64,000 nucleotides of DNA. Source: Burkholderiales bacterium. Lineage in GTDB: Bacteria; Pseudomonadota; Gammaproteobacteria; Burkholderiales; SG8-39. The DNA lies in NCBI GenBank assembly GCA_017880775.1, contig JADGRQ010000009.1, forward strand, positions 1 to 64,000. The letters run 5' to 3'. Shown in pieces: positions 26,275 through 34,095 of this stretch. The translations under genes were made by a program, and so were the position numbers. Below the pieces are notes generated by a model. It saw nothing but the letters and a program-made list of their open reading frames with translations. It did not search any database and was not told where the DNA came from. Numbering within the stretch: the first letter of the stretch is position 1; each line of letters starts with the position of its first letter.

Positions 26275-27435
26275 TCAGTCGGTGATGTAGTCGGTGATCG
26301 GCGTCCACTTGCCGTTCACGATCTGCGACAGACGCGCCCGGTTCGAACCGAGGTGCTTGGTCTTGCTGAACGTCATCGCGTCGGCCCCGAACATGTCGCG
26401 CGGCGCCGAGAAATTCTCCAGCGTATTGATGAAGGTGTCGGTGGTCAGCTTCGGACCCGTCTTCTGCGCGATCTGCGCGAACAGGTCGATCACCTCGTAG
26501 CCGTAGGCCGAGAACACCGCCGGGTCTTCCTTGAATTTGTCCTTGTAGCGCTGGCCCCACTCGCGCACGTTCTTCGACGCGTCGTCGAGGTACGGGTTGT
26601 TCACCGTGTTGGTGGAGTAAAACCCGTTCATCGCCGGTCCGCCGAGCTTGTGGATCAGATCGGTGTAGGAGGCCGACGATCCCATGAATTCGACGTTCCA
26701 GCCGAGCTTCCTCGCGGTGCCGATCGCGCCGAGCGTCTCGCGGATAATGGTGCCGAGCACCACCAGGTCGCATCCGGCGTCCTTCATGCGCGCGACCTGC
26801 GAGGAGAACTCGGTCGCCCCGCGCTTGTAGGTGGTCTTCTCGGCGAGCACCATGTTGATTTCCTTCAGGCCCGCCTCGGCGCCGCGCATCGCTTCCAGGC
26901 CGAAATCGTCATCCTGGTACAGGGTGCAGACCTTCTTGGATCCCTTCAGCTTGACGAGGTGCTTCACCCCGGCGCGCATCTGGTCGAAGTAAGTCGCTGC
27001 CGTCGAGTACTTCAGGCGGTGCAGCGGCTCGTACATCTCGCGCGCCGCGGTGAGCGGAAACAGGTGCGGGATGTTCTTCTCGAACAGGATCGGCATCGAG
27101 GCCAGCGACGTCGCGGTGCCGATGGTGCCGATCATCGCGAATATTTTGTCCTTCTGCACCAGCTTCTGCGCGCCGAGCACGGCCTTCTTCGGGTCATAGC
27201 CGTGGTCCTCGATCACCAGCTTGAGTTTGCGGCCGTTGATGCCGCCCGAGGCGTTGATCTCCTCGACACGCATTTCCATGCCGTTCTTCAACTGCTTGGA
27301 GAACCCGACGAGCGGGCCGGACAGGTCCTGCATGCTGCCGATCACGATCTCGTCCTTGCTCACGCCCTGGGCCTGCTGCGCAAAGGCGAGCGGCGCAGCC
27401 ACGAGCGCAAACAGCGCAGTAATGAGTCGTTTCAT
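26275..27435 (-). CDS. Branched-chain amino acid-type ABC transporter substrate-binding protein
   Basis: Periplasmic type I receptor of the LivK/Leu-binding family, 386 residues with a 19-residue signal peptide ending AFA. Typical features are IVIGSMQDLSGPLVGFSKQL and NGRKLKLVIEDHGYDPKKA. It lies downstream of the livHMGF genes and the acyl-CoA ligase and is the obvious receptor. AAGGAGG stands eight bases before the ATG, stronger than for most genes here, and a separate promoter precedes it, as expected for a protein needed in excess over the membrane parts. The linked ligase suggests a carboxylic acid ligand instead of an amino acid; that is inference. Confidence 0.92.
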   Translation of the reverse strand: MKRLITALFALVAAPLAFAQQAQGVSKDEIVIGSMQDLSGPLVGFSKQLKNGMEMRVEEINASGGINGRKLKLVIEDHGYDPKKAVLGAQKLVQKDKIFAMIGTIGTATSLASMPILFEKNIPHLFPLTAAREMYEPLHRLKYSTAATYFDQMRAGVKHLVKLKGSKKVCTLYQDDDFGLEAMRGAEAGLKEINMVLAEKTTYKRGATEFSSQVARMKDAGCDLVVLGTIIRETLGAIGTARKLGWNVEFMGSSASYTDLIHKLGGPAMNGFYSTNTVNNPYLDDASKNVREWGQRYKDKFKEDPAVFSAYGYEVIDLFAQIAQKTGPKLTTDTFINTLENFSAPRDMFGADAMTFSKTKHLGSNRARLSQIVNGKWTPITDYITD

Positions 27436-27458
27436 TTCGTACTACCTCCTTATTGGTC

Positions 27459-27487
27459 TATGTACCGTTACTTTATCACTCCGGCAA
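27459..27487 (-). promoter_or_regulatory. Possible internal promoter for the ABC binding-protein gene
   Basis: Reading leftwards, TTGCCG (27487-27482) and TACATA (27464-27459) are 17 bases apart, in the 61-base gap between the ligase gene and the binding-protein gene. Confidence 0.45.
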
Positions 27488-27496
27488 CACGGACAG

Positions 27497-29320
27497 CTAA
27501 GCCGCCTCGCGCGCGTACATCGACTCGATCATGTCGCGGTACTTCTCGTTCACCAGCTTGCGCTTCAGCTTCATGGTCGGGGTAAGCTCCTCGTCCTCGG
27601 CGGTGAGCTTGTTCTCGATCAGGCGGAACTTCTTCACCTGCTCGACCCGCGCGAACTGCTTGTTCACGCGGTCGAGCTCGGACTGGATCAGTTCCTGGAT
27701 TTCGGGCCGGCGGCACAGGCTGGCGTAGTTCGAAAACGGGATCGAGTGCTCCTGCGCGTAATTCTCGACGTTCTCGTGGTCGATCATTACCAGCGCCACC
27801 AGGAACGGGCGCCGGTCGCCGATCACCACCGCGTCGGTGATGTACGGCGAGAACTTGAGCTGGTTCTCGTACTCCGAGGGCGTGATGTTCTTGCCGCCCG
27901 CGGTGATGATGATGTCCTTCATGCGGTCGGTGATGTAGAAGTAGTCGTCCTCGTCCACCTTGCCGACGTCGCCGGTGTGCAGCCAGCCGTCCTTGAGCGT
28001 CTCAGCGGTCTTCTCCGGCTGGTTGAGGTAACCCATGAATACCGCCGGGCTCTTCACCAGAATTTCTCCTTCGGGCGAGAGCTTCACCTCGGTGCGCGGC
28101 AGCGCCGGCCCGATCGAGCCCGGCTTCACCCGGCCCGCAAGATTGCCCGTCGAGACGCCGCCCGACTCGGTCTGGCCCCACACCTCGATCATCTCCAGGC
28201 CGAGCGCCATGTACCAGCGCACCAGGTCGGGTGAGATCGGTGCGGCGCCCGTGAACAACGAGCGGGCGCGATGCACGCCGATCACCTTCCTCACGTTGTC
28301 GAGCACCAGCACGCGCGCCAGCCAGAACGCGAAGCGCAGGCCGGCGGGAACAGGTTTGCGCGCCTCGCGCAGCTTCGCCACCTTGTAGCCGATGCCGATG
28401 GCGATGCCGTACGCGCGTTGCTGCAAGGGGCTCGCCTCCTTGAGCCGAATCAGCACGCCGGAATAGAACTTCTCCCAGATGCGCGGCACGGCACCGAACA
28501 CGGTGGGCGCGATCTCGCGCACGTTCTCGGGGACGGTTTCCGGGTTCTCGACGAAATTCAGGCAGGTGCTGGACAGCAGCGCGGTGTAACTGCCCACCAC
28601 GCGCTCGGCTACGTGGCACAGCGGCAGGAAGCACATGCGCTCGTCGCTCTCGTCCTGCGGAAACGCATCGCGGTAGAGCCGGATGGCGAACATGATGTTG
28701 GCGTGCGAGAGCATCGCGCCCTTGGGCCGGCCGGTGGTCCCGGAGGTGTAGATGAGCACCGCGAGCTGCTCCGGAGCGCGTGCGACGACGCGCTGCTCCC
28801 ACAGGCCGGGGTGTTGCGCGTCGTATCCGACGCCCAGCTCGCGCAGCGCGTCCAGGCTCATCACCTGCCCGTCTTTCAGGTCGTGCAGGCCCTCCATGTC
28901 AAACACGACAATCTTTCTCAGCAGCGGCAGTCCCGCGCGCACCTCGAGCACCTTGTCGAGCTGCTCCTCGTCCTCGACGAAGACGAACGTCGAGCGCGAG
29001 TCGGTCAACTGGTATTCGACCTGCTCGGGCGCGTCGGTGGGGTAGATGCCGTTGGACACCCCGCCGGCGCCGAGCAGCCCCATGTCGGCGTACAGCCACT
29101 CGCGCCTGGTGTTGGACAGGATCGAGCCGCAGTCGCCCGGTTCGAAGCCGAGCGCGGCGAGCCCCATGCCGATTTCGCGCGCGGTGCGGCCGAACTGCTG
29201 CCAGGTCACGCTCTGCCAGATGCCGAATTCCTTCTGGCGCAGGATCACCTGCGGGCCGTGTGCGCCGACCATGTGCCAGAACATCTTCGGCACGGTGTCG
29301 ATGTCGTCGTCTGGTTTCAT
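27497..29320 (-). CDS. AMP-dependent long-chain acyl-CoA synthetase, embedded in a Liv transporter operon
   Basis: ATP-dependent acid:CoA ligase of 607 residues (COG1022-like, FAA1 type). The AMP-binding loop is YTSGTTGRPKGAMLSH; further motifs are GWLHTGDVGKVDEDDYF and ITAGGKNITPSEYEN. It would activate the imported acid at the membrane or in the cytoplasm. The start at 29320 is decided by the Shine-Dalgarno GGAGGTGA three bases upstream, which overlaps the livF stop codon; a start ten codons further up would lack this site. Substrate may be fatty, branched or aromatic. The intimate coupling with livF implies transport and activation are expressed together. Confidence 0.9.
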   Translation of the reverse strand: MKPDDDIDTVPKMFWHMVGAHGPQVILRQKEFGIWQSVTWQQFGRTAREIGMGLAALGFEPGDCGSILSNTRREWLYADMGLLGAGGVSNGIYPTDAPEQVEYQLTDSRSTFVFVEDEEQLDKVLEVRAGLPLLRKIVVFDMEGLHDLKDGQVMSLDALRELGVGYDAQHPGLWEQRVVARAPEQLAVLIYTSGTTGRPKGAMLSHANIMFAIRLYRDAFPQDESDERMCFLPLCHVAERVVGSYTALLSSTCLNFVENPETVPENVREIAPTVFGAVPRIWEKFYSGVLIRLKEASPLQQRAYGIAIGIGYKVAKLREARKPVPAGLRFAFWLARVLVLDNVRKVIGVHRARSLFTGAAPISPDLVRWYMALGLEMIEVWGQTESGGVSTGNLAGRVKPGSIGPALPRTEVKLSPEGEILVKSPAVFMGYLNQPEKTAETLKDGWLHTGDVGKVDEDDYFYITDRMKDIIITAGGKNITPSEYENQLKFSPYITDAVVIGDRRPFLVALVMIDHENVENYAQEHSIPFSNYASLCRRPEIQELIQSELDRVNKQFARVEQVKKFRLIENKLTAEDEELTPTMKLKRKLVNEKYRDMIESMYAREAA

Positions 29321-29322
29321 TC

Positions 29323-29330
29323 TCACCTCC
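29323..29330 (-). promoter_or_regulatory. Shine-Dalgarno overlapping the livF stop
   Basis: GGAGGTGA on the minus strand contains the TGA stop of livF and precedes the ligase ATG at 29320. Ribosomes ending livF would cover this site, so the two genes are translationally coupled. Confidence 0.7.
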
Positions 29331-30090
29331 ACTGCTTCTTTTTCTTCCACCGCCGGTGTCCGCGCACGCCGGCGGCCTTGATGCCGAGGTAGAACTCGCG
29401 GATGTCCTCCTTCTCGGCCAGGCGTGCGCAGGTGTCGGTCATCACGATGCGCCCGACTTCCAGCACGTAGCCGGTCTCGGCGATCTTCAGCGCCATGTGC
29501 GCATTCTGCTCCACCAGCAGGATGGTGGTGCCGCGCTCGCGGTTGATGCGCACGATGATCTCGAAAATCTCTTTGGTGAGCCGCGGCGAAAGCCCCAGGC
29601 TCGGCTCGTCCATCAGCATGACCGTCGGGCGCGAGAGCAGCGCACGCGCGATCGCCAGCATCTGCTGCTGGCCCCCGGAGAGCTGGCCGGCTTCCTGCCT
29701 CGCACGCTCCTTCAGGATCGGAAAGTAGGCGAACACGGTTTCAATGTCCTTCGCCACGCCGTCCGGATCGCTGCGCGTGTAGGCACCCATGCGCAGGTTG
29801 TCCTCGATCGAGAGCAGCGGGAAGACTTCGCGCCCCTCCGGCACGTGGCCGACGCCGGCGCGCACGATCCAGTCGGGCGTGCGCCCCTGGATCTCCTCGC
29901 CGCGCAGCTTCACCTGCCCCTTGCTCGGGTCGATAATGCCCGAGATGGTCTTCAGAATGGTGCTCTTGCCCGCGCCGTTGGCGCCGAGCACGGTGACGAT
30001 CTTGCCTTCCTCCACCGTGAGCGTCACCCCGCGCAGCGCCTGCACCGGGCCGTAGCTCGATTCGACGTTGGCGAGTTCGAGGACGTCCAT
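29323..30090 (-). CDS. livF: Branched-chain amino acid-type ABC transporter ATP-binding protein LivF
   Basis: ABC ATPase of 255 residues. Walker A GANGAGKST near 36-44, signature LSGGQQQML, and Walker B VMLMDEPSLGLSP. It pairs with LivG to power the importer. The ATG at 30090 lies two bases after the livG stop. The C-terminus is unusual: after the normal end (YLGIKAAG) there is a very basic tail, VRGHRRWKKKKQWR, whose codons overlap the ribosome binding site of the next gene. The tail may be a by-product of this coupling or bind the membrane surface. Confidence 0.92.
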   Translation of the reverse strand: MDVLELANVESSYGPVQALRGVTLTVEEGKIVTVLGANGAGKSTILKTISGIIDPSKGQVKLRGEEIQGRTPDWIVRAGVGHVPEGREVFPLLSIEDNLRMGAYTRSDPDGVAKDIETVFAYFPILKERARQEAGQLSGGQQQMLAIARALLSRPTVMLMDEPSLGLSPRLTKEIFEIIVRINRERGTTILLVEQNAHMALKIAETGYVLEVGRIVMTDTCARLAEKEDIREFYLGIKAAGVRGHRRWKKKKQWR

Positions 30091-30092
30091 GT

Positions 30093-30857
30093 TCAATCCG
30101 CGCCGCCGAGATAGGCCTCGACCACGGCCGGATGTGCCTGCACTTCGGCCGGAGTCCCTTCCGCGATGGGGCGTCCCTCGTTCAGGGCAAGCACGCGATC
30201 CGAAACCCGCGAGACGAGATTCATGTCGTGCTCGACCATCAGCACCGTGATGCCCAGTTCCTTCTGGATGTCCTCGATCCAGAACGCCATTTCGTTGGTC
30301 TCCTCGGGATTGAGGCCCGAGGAAGGTTCGTCGAGCAATAGCAGATTGGGCTCGGTGGCGAGGGCACGGCCCAGCTCGATCACTTTGCGCACGCCGTAAG
30401 GCAGTCCGGCCACCAGGCCGTCGCGGTAATGCGCAAGCTCGAGGAAGTCGATCACTTTCTCCACCGCCTCGCGCTGCGCGAGCTCGGCGCGCCGAACAGA
30501 GGGCAAGAACGCCATTTCCTGCCACAGCGAGGTGGTGCGGTGCCGATGGCGGCCGATCAGCAGGTTCTGCAGCACGGTGGCGTGCTCGAACAGCTCGATG
30601 TTCTGGAAAGTGCGCGCGATGCCCAGCTCCGCCACGCGGTGCGGTGCCAACCCGTTCAGGCTGCGATCCTCGAAGCTGATGGTTCCTTTGCTCGCCGGAT
30701 ACAGCAGCCCGATCAGGTTGAAGATCGTCGTCTTGCCGGCTCCGTTCGGGCCGATGATGGTGTACACCTCGCCTTGCTTCACCTCGAAGGACACCCCGTC
30801 CACCGCGCGCACGCCGCCGAAGGAGATGCCGAGATCCTCGACCTTGAAGAAGCTCAC
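30093..30857 (-). CDS. livG: Branched-chain amino acid-type ABC transporter ATP-binding protein LivG
   Basis: ABC ATPase of 254 residues with Walker A GPNGAGKTT, the LivG-type segment GIARTFQNIELFEHATVLQN, and Walker B LLLLDEPSSGLNPEE. The serine of the usual LSGG signature is replaced: the position reads LPYGVRKVIELGRAL, a known variant in this family. The GTG start at 30857 is fixed by a GTGA overlap with the livM stop and by starting the homologous region (VSFFKVEDLGISFGG). Confidence 0.9.
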   Translation of the reverse strand: MSFFKVEDLGISFGGVRAVDGVSFEVKQGEVYTIIGPNGAGKTTIFNLIGLLYPASKGTISFEDRSLNGLAPHRVAELGIARTFQNIELFEHATVLQNLLIGRHRHRTTSLWQEMAFLPSVRRAELAQREAVEKVIDFLELAHYRDGLVAGLPYGVRKVIELGRALATEPNLLLLDEPSSGLNPEETNEMAFWIEDIQKELGITVLMVEHDMNLVSRVSDRVLALNEGRPIAEGTPAEVQAHPAVVEAYLGGAD

Positions 30858-31930
30858 CGCAGCCGCTCCGACTTCATGTAGGTTTTCTGCCGGCGGAACA
30901 TGCCGCGGCGGTAGAACGGGAACAGCTCGAACCAGGTGCGCACCTTGAGCCACCGGCCGTAGATGCCCATCGGCTCGAAAATTATGAAGGCCACCAGCAG
31001 CACGCCGAACACCATCGCCTGCAGGCCCGAAATCCCGGCCGCGCCCGAGGGCAGGTAATCCTTGGCTACCGAAATCAGCTGCGGCAGCACGATGATGAAT
31101 GCAGCGCCGAACACCGCGCCATGCAGCGAGCCGATGCCGCCGATGATGACGATGGTCACCAGTTCGATCGAGGCGAGCAGCGTGAACTGCTCGGGCGAGA
31201 TGAAACTGATCTTGTGCGCGTACAGCGCCCCACCCACGCCCGTGAGCGCCGCCGACAGCGCGAACGACATGGTCTTGTATTTCGCGAGGTTGACGCCCAT
31301 GCAGCTGGCGGAAATCTCCGAGTCGCGGATCGCTACGAAGGCCCGCCCGGTGGGCGAGCGCAGCAGGTTGATGAGCGCGACGCAGGAAATCACCGTGAGC
31401 CCGAGGCACAGGAAGTAGAAGCTCACGTCCGAGTCGAACACGAATCCGAACAGCTCTGCGGGCTTGACGTGTTTGCCCCCGTTGCCGCCGGTGAGCCCCT
31501 CCCAGCGCGTGATGATCTCCTCGACGATCACGTTGAAGGCAAGCGTGGCAATGGCGAGGTAGATCCCCTTCAGGCGCAGCGCAGGCAAACCGATGATGAT
31601 GCCGGCGGCGGCCGAAAGCAGCGCCGCCGAGGGCAGCGAGACCCAGAGCGGCATTCCCGCGCCCTGCAGCAGCGCCTCGGTGTAGGCACCGACTGCGAGA
31701 AAAGCCGCGTGGCCGAGCGAGATCTGTCCGGTGTAGCCCACCAGCAGCATCAGCCCGAGGCCGACGATCGAGTAGATGCAGATGAAGTGCAACTGCGAGA
31801 TCACGTACTCGCTCAGGACGAAGGGCGCGGCGACCAGCGCCGCGCCCAGCAATCCGTACCAGAACACGGCGCCGCCATGCTTGAACAGGCGGAGATCCTG
31901 ATCGTATTCGGTCTTGAAGATGAACCGCAT
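30854..31930 (-). CDS. livM: Branched-chain amino acid-type ABC transporter permease LivM
   Basis: Inner-membrane permease of 358 residues with about nine to ten hydrophobic helices. Family features are SIVGLGLMLLVGYTGQISLG and the cytoplasmic loop GRAFVAIRDSEISASCMGVN. It starts on the base following the livH stop and overlaps livG by four bases. Its N-terminal 20 residues and C-terminal tail are charged and cytoplasmic, as is usual. Confidence 0.92.
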   Translation of the reverse strand: MRFIFKTEYDQDLRLFKHGGAVFWYGLLGAALVAAPFVLSEYVISQLHFICIYSIVGLGLMLLVGYTGQISLGHAAFLAVGAYTEALLQGAGMPLWVSLPSAALLSAAAGIIIGLPALRLKGIYLAIATLAFNVIVEEIITRWEGLTGGNGGKHVKPAELFGFVFDSDVSFYFLCLGLTVISCVALINLLRSPTGRAFVAIRDSEISASCMGVNLAKYKTMSFALSAALTGVGGALYAHKISFISPEQFTLLASIELVTIVIIGGIGSLHGAVFGAAFIIVLPQLISVAKDYLPSGAAGISGLQAMVFGVLLVAFIIFEPMGIYGRWLKVRTWFELFPFYRRGMFRRQKTYMKSERLR

Positions 31931-32812
31931 TCAGACTTTCTTTCGCATGGTTTCGCCGAAAATGCCCGAAGGCTTCACCATCAGCACGATCAGCACGACT
32001 ACGTAAGCAGCGATATCCTTGAATCCTTCGGGGAGATAGCGCCCGGCGAACTGCTCGACCACGCCGATGATCAACCCGCCGACGATCGATCCCGGCACGC
32101 TGCCGAAGCCGCCCACGACCGCCGCCGGGAAAGCCTTCAGGCCGATGAAACCCATGTTGGAATGCACGAAGGTCACCGGCGCAAGCAGAATCCCGGCAAA
32201 GGTCGCGACCGCCGCCGACAGCCCCCAGATCAGCATGTTCACGCGCCGCACCGGGATGCCCATGTAATAGGCAGCGAGCTGGTTCTGCGAGGTGGCTTGC
32301 ATCGCCACGCCCAGCTTGGCGTAGCGGAAAAACAGGTACAGCGCGAGGCATAGCGCCGCGCTCATGCCGATCACCGCCAGCTCCTGCACAGCGAGCACCA
32401 CGCCGCCCAGCCGGATCACTGAATCGGCGAAGGGCGTGGCGAACGTATAGGTATCGGTGCCCCAGCCCGGGACCATGGTCACAACGCCGCGCAGGACGTA
32501 GCCCATGCCGATGGTGACCATCACCACCGTGAACGCGGGATAGCCGAGCACGGGCCGCAGCACCAGGCGCTCGGCGAGCATGCCGAACACCGCCATCACC
32601 GCCAGCGCGAACACGATGGTGAGCCAGTACGGCAATCCGAGAACGGTGCTGCCCGTGAGCGCGAAGAACGCGCCCAGCATCATCAGGTCGCCCTGCGCGA
32701 AGTTGACCGTCTCGGTGGCCTTGTAGATCAGCACGAAGCCGAGCGCGACCAGCGCGTAGACGCAACCCAGCGCCACGCCCGACAGCAACAGCTGCAGGAA
32801 CTGACTGAGCAA
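31931..32812 (-). CDS. livH: Branched-chain amino acid-type ABC transporter permease LivH
   Basis: First gene of the livHMGF-ligase-receptor operon: a 293-residue membrane protein with about eight hydrophobic helices. LivH hallmarks are GCVYALVALGFVLIYKATET, then NFAQGDLMMLGAFFAL, and a later GLKAFPAAVVGGFGSVPGSI. Translation starts with TTG at 32812, supported by GGAGG seven bases upstream. TAGAAT at 32884-32879 on this strand could be the operon's -10 box, although no good -35 accompanies it; the region is shared with the divergent vapBC promoter. Confidence 0.9.
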   Translation of the reverse strand: MLSQFLQLLLSGVALGCVYALVALGFVLIYKATETVNFAQGDLMMLGAFFALTGSTVLGLPYWLTIVFALAVMAVFGMLAERLVLRPVLGYPAFTVVMVTIGMGYVLRGVVTMVPGWGTDTYTFATPFADSVIRLGGVVLAVQELAVIGMSAALCLALYLFFRYAKLGVAMQATSQNQLAAYYMGIPVRRVNMLIWGLSAAVATFAGILLAPVTFVHSNMGFIGLKAFPAAVVGGFGSVPGSIVGGLIIGVVEQFAGRYLPEGFKDIAAYVVVLIVLMVKPSGIFGETMRKKV

Positions 32813-32928
32813 GCTATTTCCTCCAGGGATGCCGCGCCCGCGACGATGGGTAACGCTCTATTGGGCCGACCCCGTTGGATTCTACCAAGCGTTCGATTTT
32901 GACGAGATCTTGTGCGATAGCGGAGTTG

Positions 32929-32957
32929 TTGACTCACGCGATAAATGGCTCCATAAT
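32929..32957 (+). promoter_or_regulatory. vapBC promoter
   Basis: TTGACT (32929-32934) and CATAAT (32952-32957) are exactly 17 bases apart, the best sigma70 match in the window, 31 bases before the vapB ATG. The -10 overlaps a putative operator half-site. Confidence 0.65.
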
Positions 32958-32987
32958 GCCTCCGGTTGGAACCATTTTAGAGCCATA
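32944..32987 (+). promoter_or_regulatory. Putative vapBC operator with three half-sites
   Basis: AATGGCTCC at 32944-32952 faces GGAACCATT (32968-32976) and AGAGCCATAAT (from 32979) in inverted orientation. ATGGCTC and GAGCCAT (32945-32951 and 32980-32986) are perfect inverted repeats. They cover the -10 box and the transcription start region, as expected for autorepression by a VapBC complex. Confidence 0.55.
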
Positions 32988-33299
32988 ATGCCTGTCAACC
33001 TTTCGGTCAAGAACGTACCCGAGGCGCTAGCGTCGAAGCTGCGCGAGCGCGCTAAACGTAACCATCGCTCCCTGCAAGGAGAACTGATGGCAATTCTGGA
33101 AGTCGCAGCGAGCGATCCCCAGGTGGGACGCGCGAACACCGCCGGTGCGACGTACGATATCGGACAGTTCACCCCTGCGGCAGACCGTCTACTCGACCGG
33201 TTGATGGCAATCGCCGGCGACCGCGGTATCGACACCACGAAGCGGCTCACGCGCGAACAGGCGCACGATCGCAAACTGCTCCGGAAGTCGGGCGTCTGA
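32988..33299 (+). CDS. vapB: Type II antitoxin, FitA/VapB-like ribbon-helix-helix protein
   Basis: A 103-residue antitoxin. The N-terminal NLSVKNVPEALASKLRERAK and NHRSLQGELMAILE form a FitA-like ribbon-helix-helix DNA-binding domain (about residues 3-40). The C-terminal half is variable and should wrap the toxin. The ATG at 32988 is preferred because it begins the domain and lies just behind the promoter/operator; longer in-frame sequence upstream spans that promoter. The toxin gene follows after two bases. Autoregulation through the repeats upstream is likely. Confidence 0.88.
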   Translation: MPVNLSVKNVPEALASKLRERAKRNHRSLQGELMAILEVAASDPQVGRANTAGATYDIGQFTPAADRLLDRLMAIAGDRGIDTTKRLTREQAHDRKLLRKSGV

Positions 33300-33301
33300 T
33301 C

Positions 33302-33721
33302 GTGGCGGTCACGCACTGCCTCGACTCCAACGTGCTGGTGTACGCGTTCTCGAAATCCCCGCGAGATGCCGCAAAAGTGCGCATCGCGCGCGAATGGATC
33401 GCCCGCGAAGATTGGGGCGTGACCGTACAGGTGTTGCAGGAGTTTTACGTGAACGCGGTACGCACGCCGCACGAACTGGGCCACGAGGATGCGCTCGCCA
33501 TGATCGAGGAAATCGCCCACAGCCGCCCGGTGGGCGTCATCGACCTGCCTCTCATGCGTCACGCGCTGCAACTGAAAAGTCGTTACCGCATTGCTTACTG
33601 GGACGCCGCCGTCATCGCCGGCGCGCGACGGCTCGGTGCCTCCGTTCTCGTGAGCGAAGATCTTTCACACGGGCAGGACTACGGCGGCGTGCGGGTACTC
33701 AATCCATTCTCTCCTGCGTGA
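33302..33721 (+). CDS. vapC: VapC-type PIN-domain toxin ribonuclease
   Basis: PIN-domain endoribonuclease of 139 residues that would cleave tRNA or rRNA when freed from VapB. Four acidic active-site positions are recognisable: Asp8 in CLDSNVLVY, Glu in VLQEFYVN, Asp in AYWDAAVIAGA and Asp in VSEDLSHGQ. GTG start two bases after vapB. The next gene starts only 11 bases later, so vapBC may be co-transcribed with a metabolic cluster, which is unusual for a toxin-antitoxin pair. Confidence 0.9.
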   Translation: MAVTHCLDSNVLVYAFSKSPRDAAKVRIAREWIAREDWGVTVQVLQEFYVNAVRTPHELGHEDALAMIEEIAHSRPVGVIDLPLMRHALQLKSRYRIAYWDAAVIAGARRLGASVLVSEDLSHGQDYGGVRVLNPFSPA

Positions 33722-33732
33722 CGGAGATCCCG

Positions 33733-34095
33733 ATGGGCATGTTCGACACCATTATCTGCCGCCATCCGCTGCCTGACGGTCTTGCGGCGGAGGACTTTCA
33801 GTCCAAGAGCCTGCACAATACGCTGTCTTTCTACGAGATCGGCGCGGACGGGAAATTGCGGGAACTGGCCATCGGCAGGGACGGAGATCCTTTGGGCGAG
33901 GGCCCGCGCGACACGGGTTTCCATGGCGTGCTTCGCTTTTATACGACGGTCGGGAATGACCTCAGGGAATACGAAGCCAAGTTCACCGATGGTTTGCTTG
34001 TCGAGCTTCATGCCGAAGACGAGGCGCGCTACGACGAACGCGGTTTGCGTCTGACCCAGGACGAACGCGCGGCAAAGCGCTTCCCCCGCCCATGA
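33733..34095 (+). CDS. Small protein of unknown function
   Basis: A 120-residue soluble protein starting MGMFDTIICRHPLPDG, acidic in the middle and ending in a basic stretch. No signal peptide, membrane helix or motif that I recognise; the pattern suggests a small beta-rich protein. GGAG lies six bases before the ATG at 33733. Its stop overlaps the AtuA-family start (ATGA), so it is expressed with that gene, and it lies directly behind vapC. It could belong to either neighbour. Confidence 0.65.
   Translation: MGMFDTIICRHPLPDGLAAEDFQSKSLHNTLSFYEIGADGKLRELAIGRDGDPLGEGPRDTGFHGVLRFYTTVGNDLREYEAKFTDGLLVELHAEDEARYDERGLRLTQDERAAKRFPRP

Noticed and set aside
30093-30857. livG as defective because LSGGQ is not seen
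   Set aside because: LivG proteins commonly carry a variant signature (here LPYGVRKVIELGRAL), and Walker A and B are intact.
32929-33721. vapBC as sign of a genomic island
   Set aside because: No integrase, tRNA target, flanking repeats or change in base composition is visible around it.
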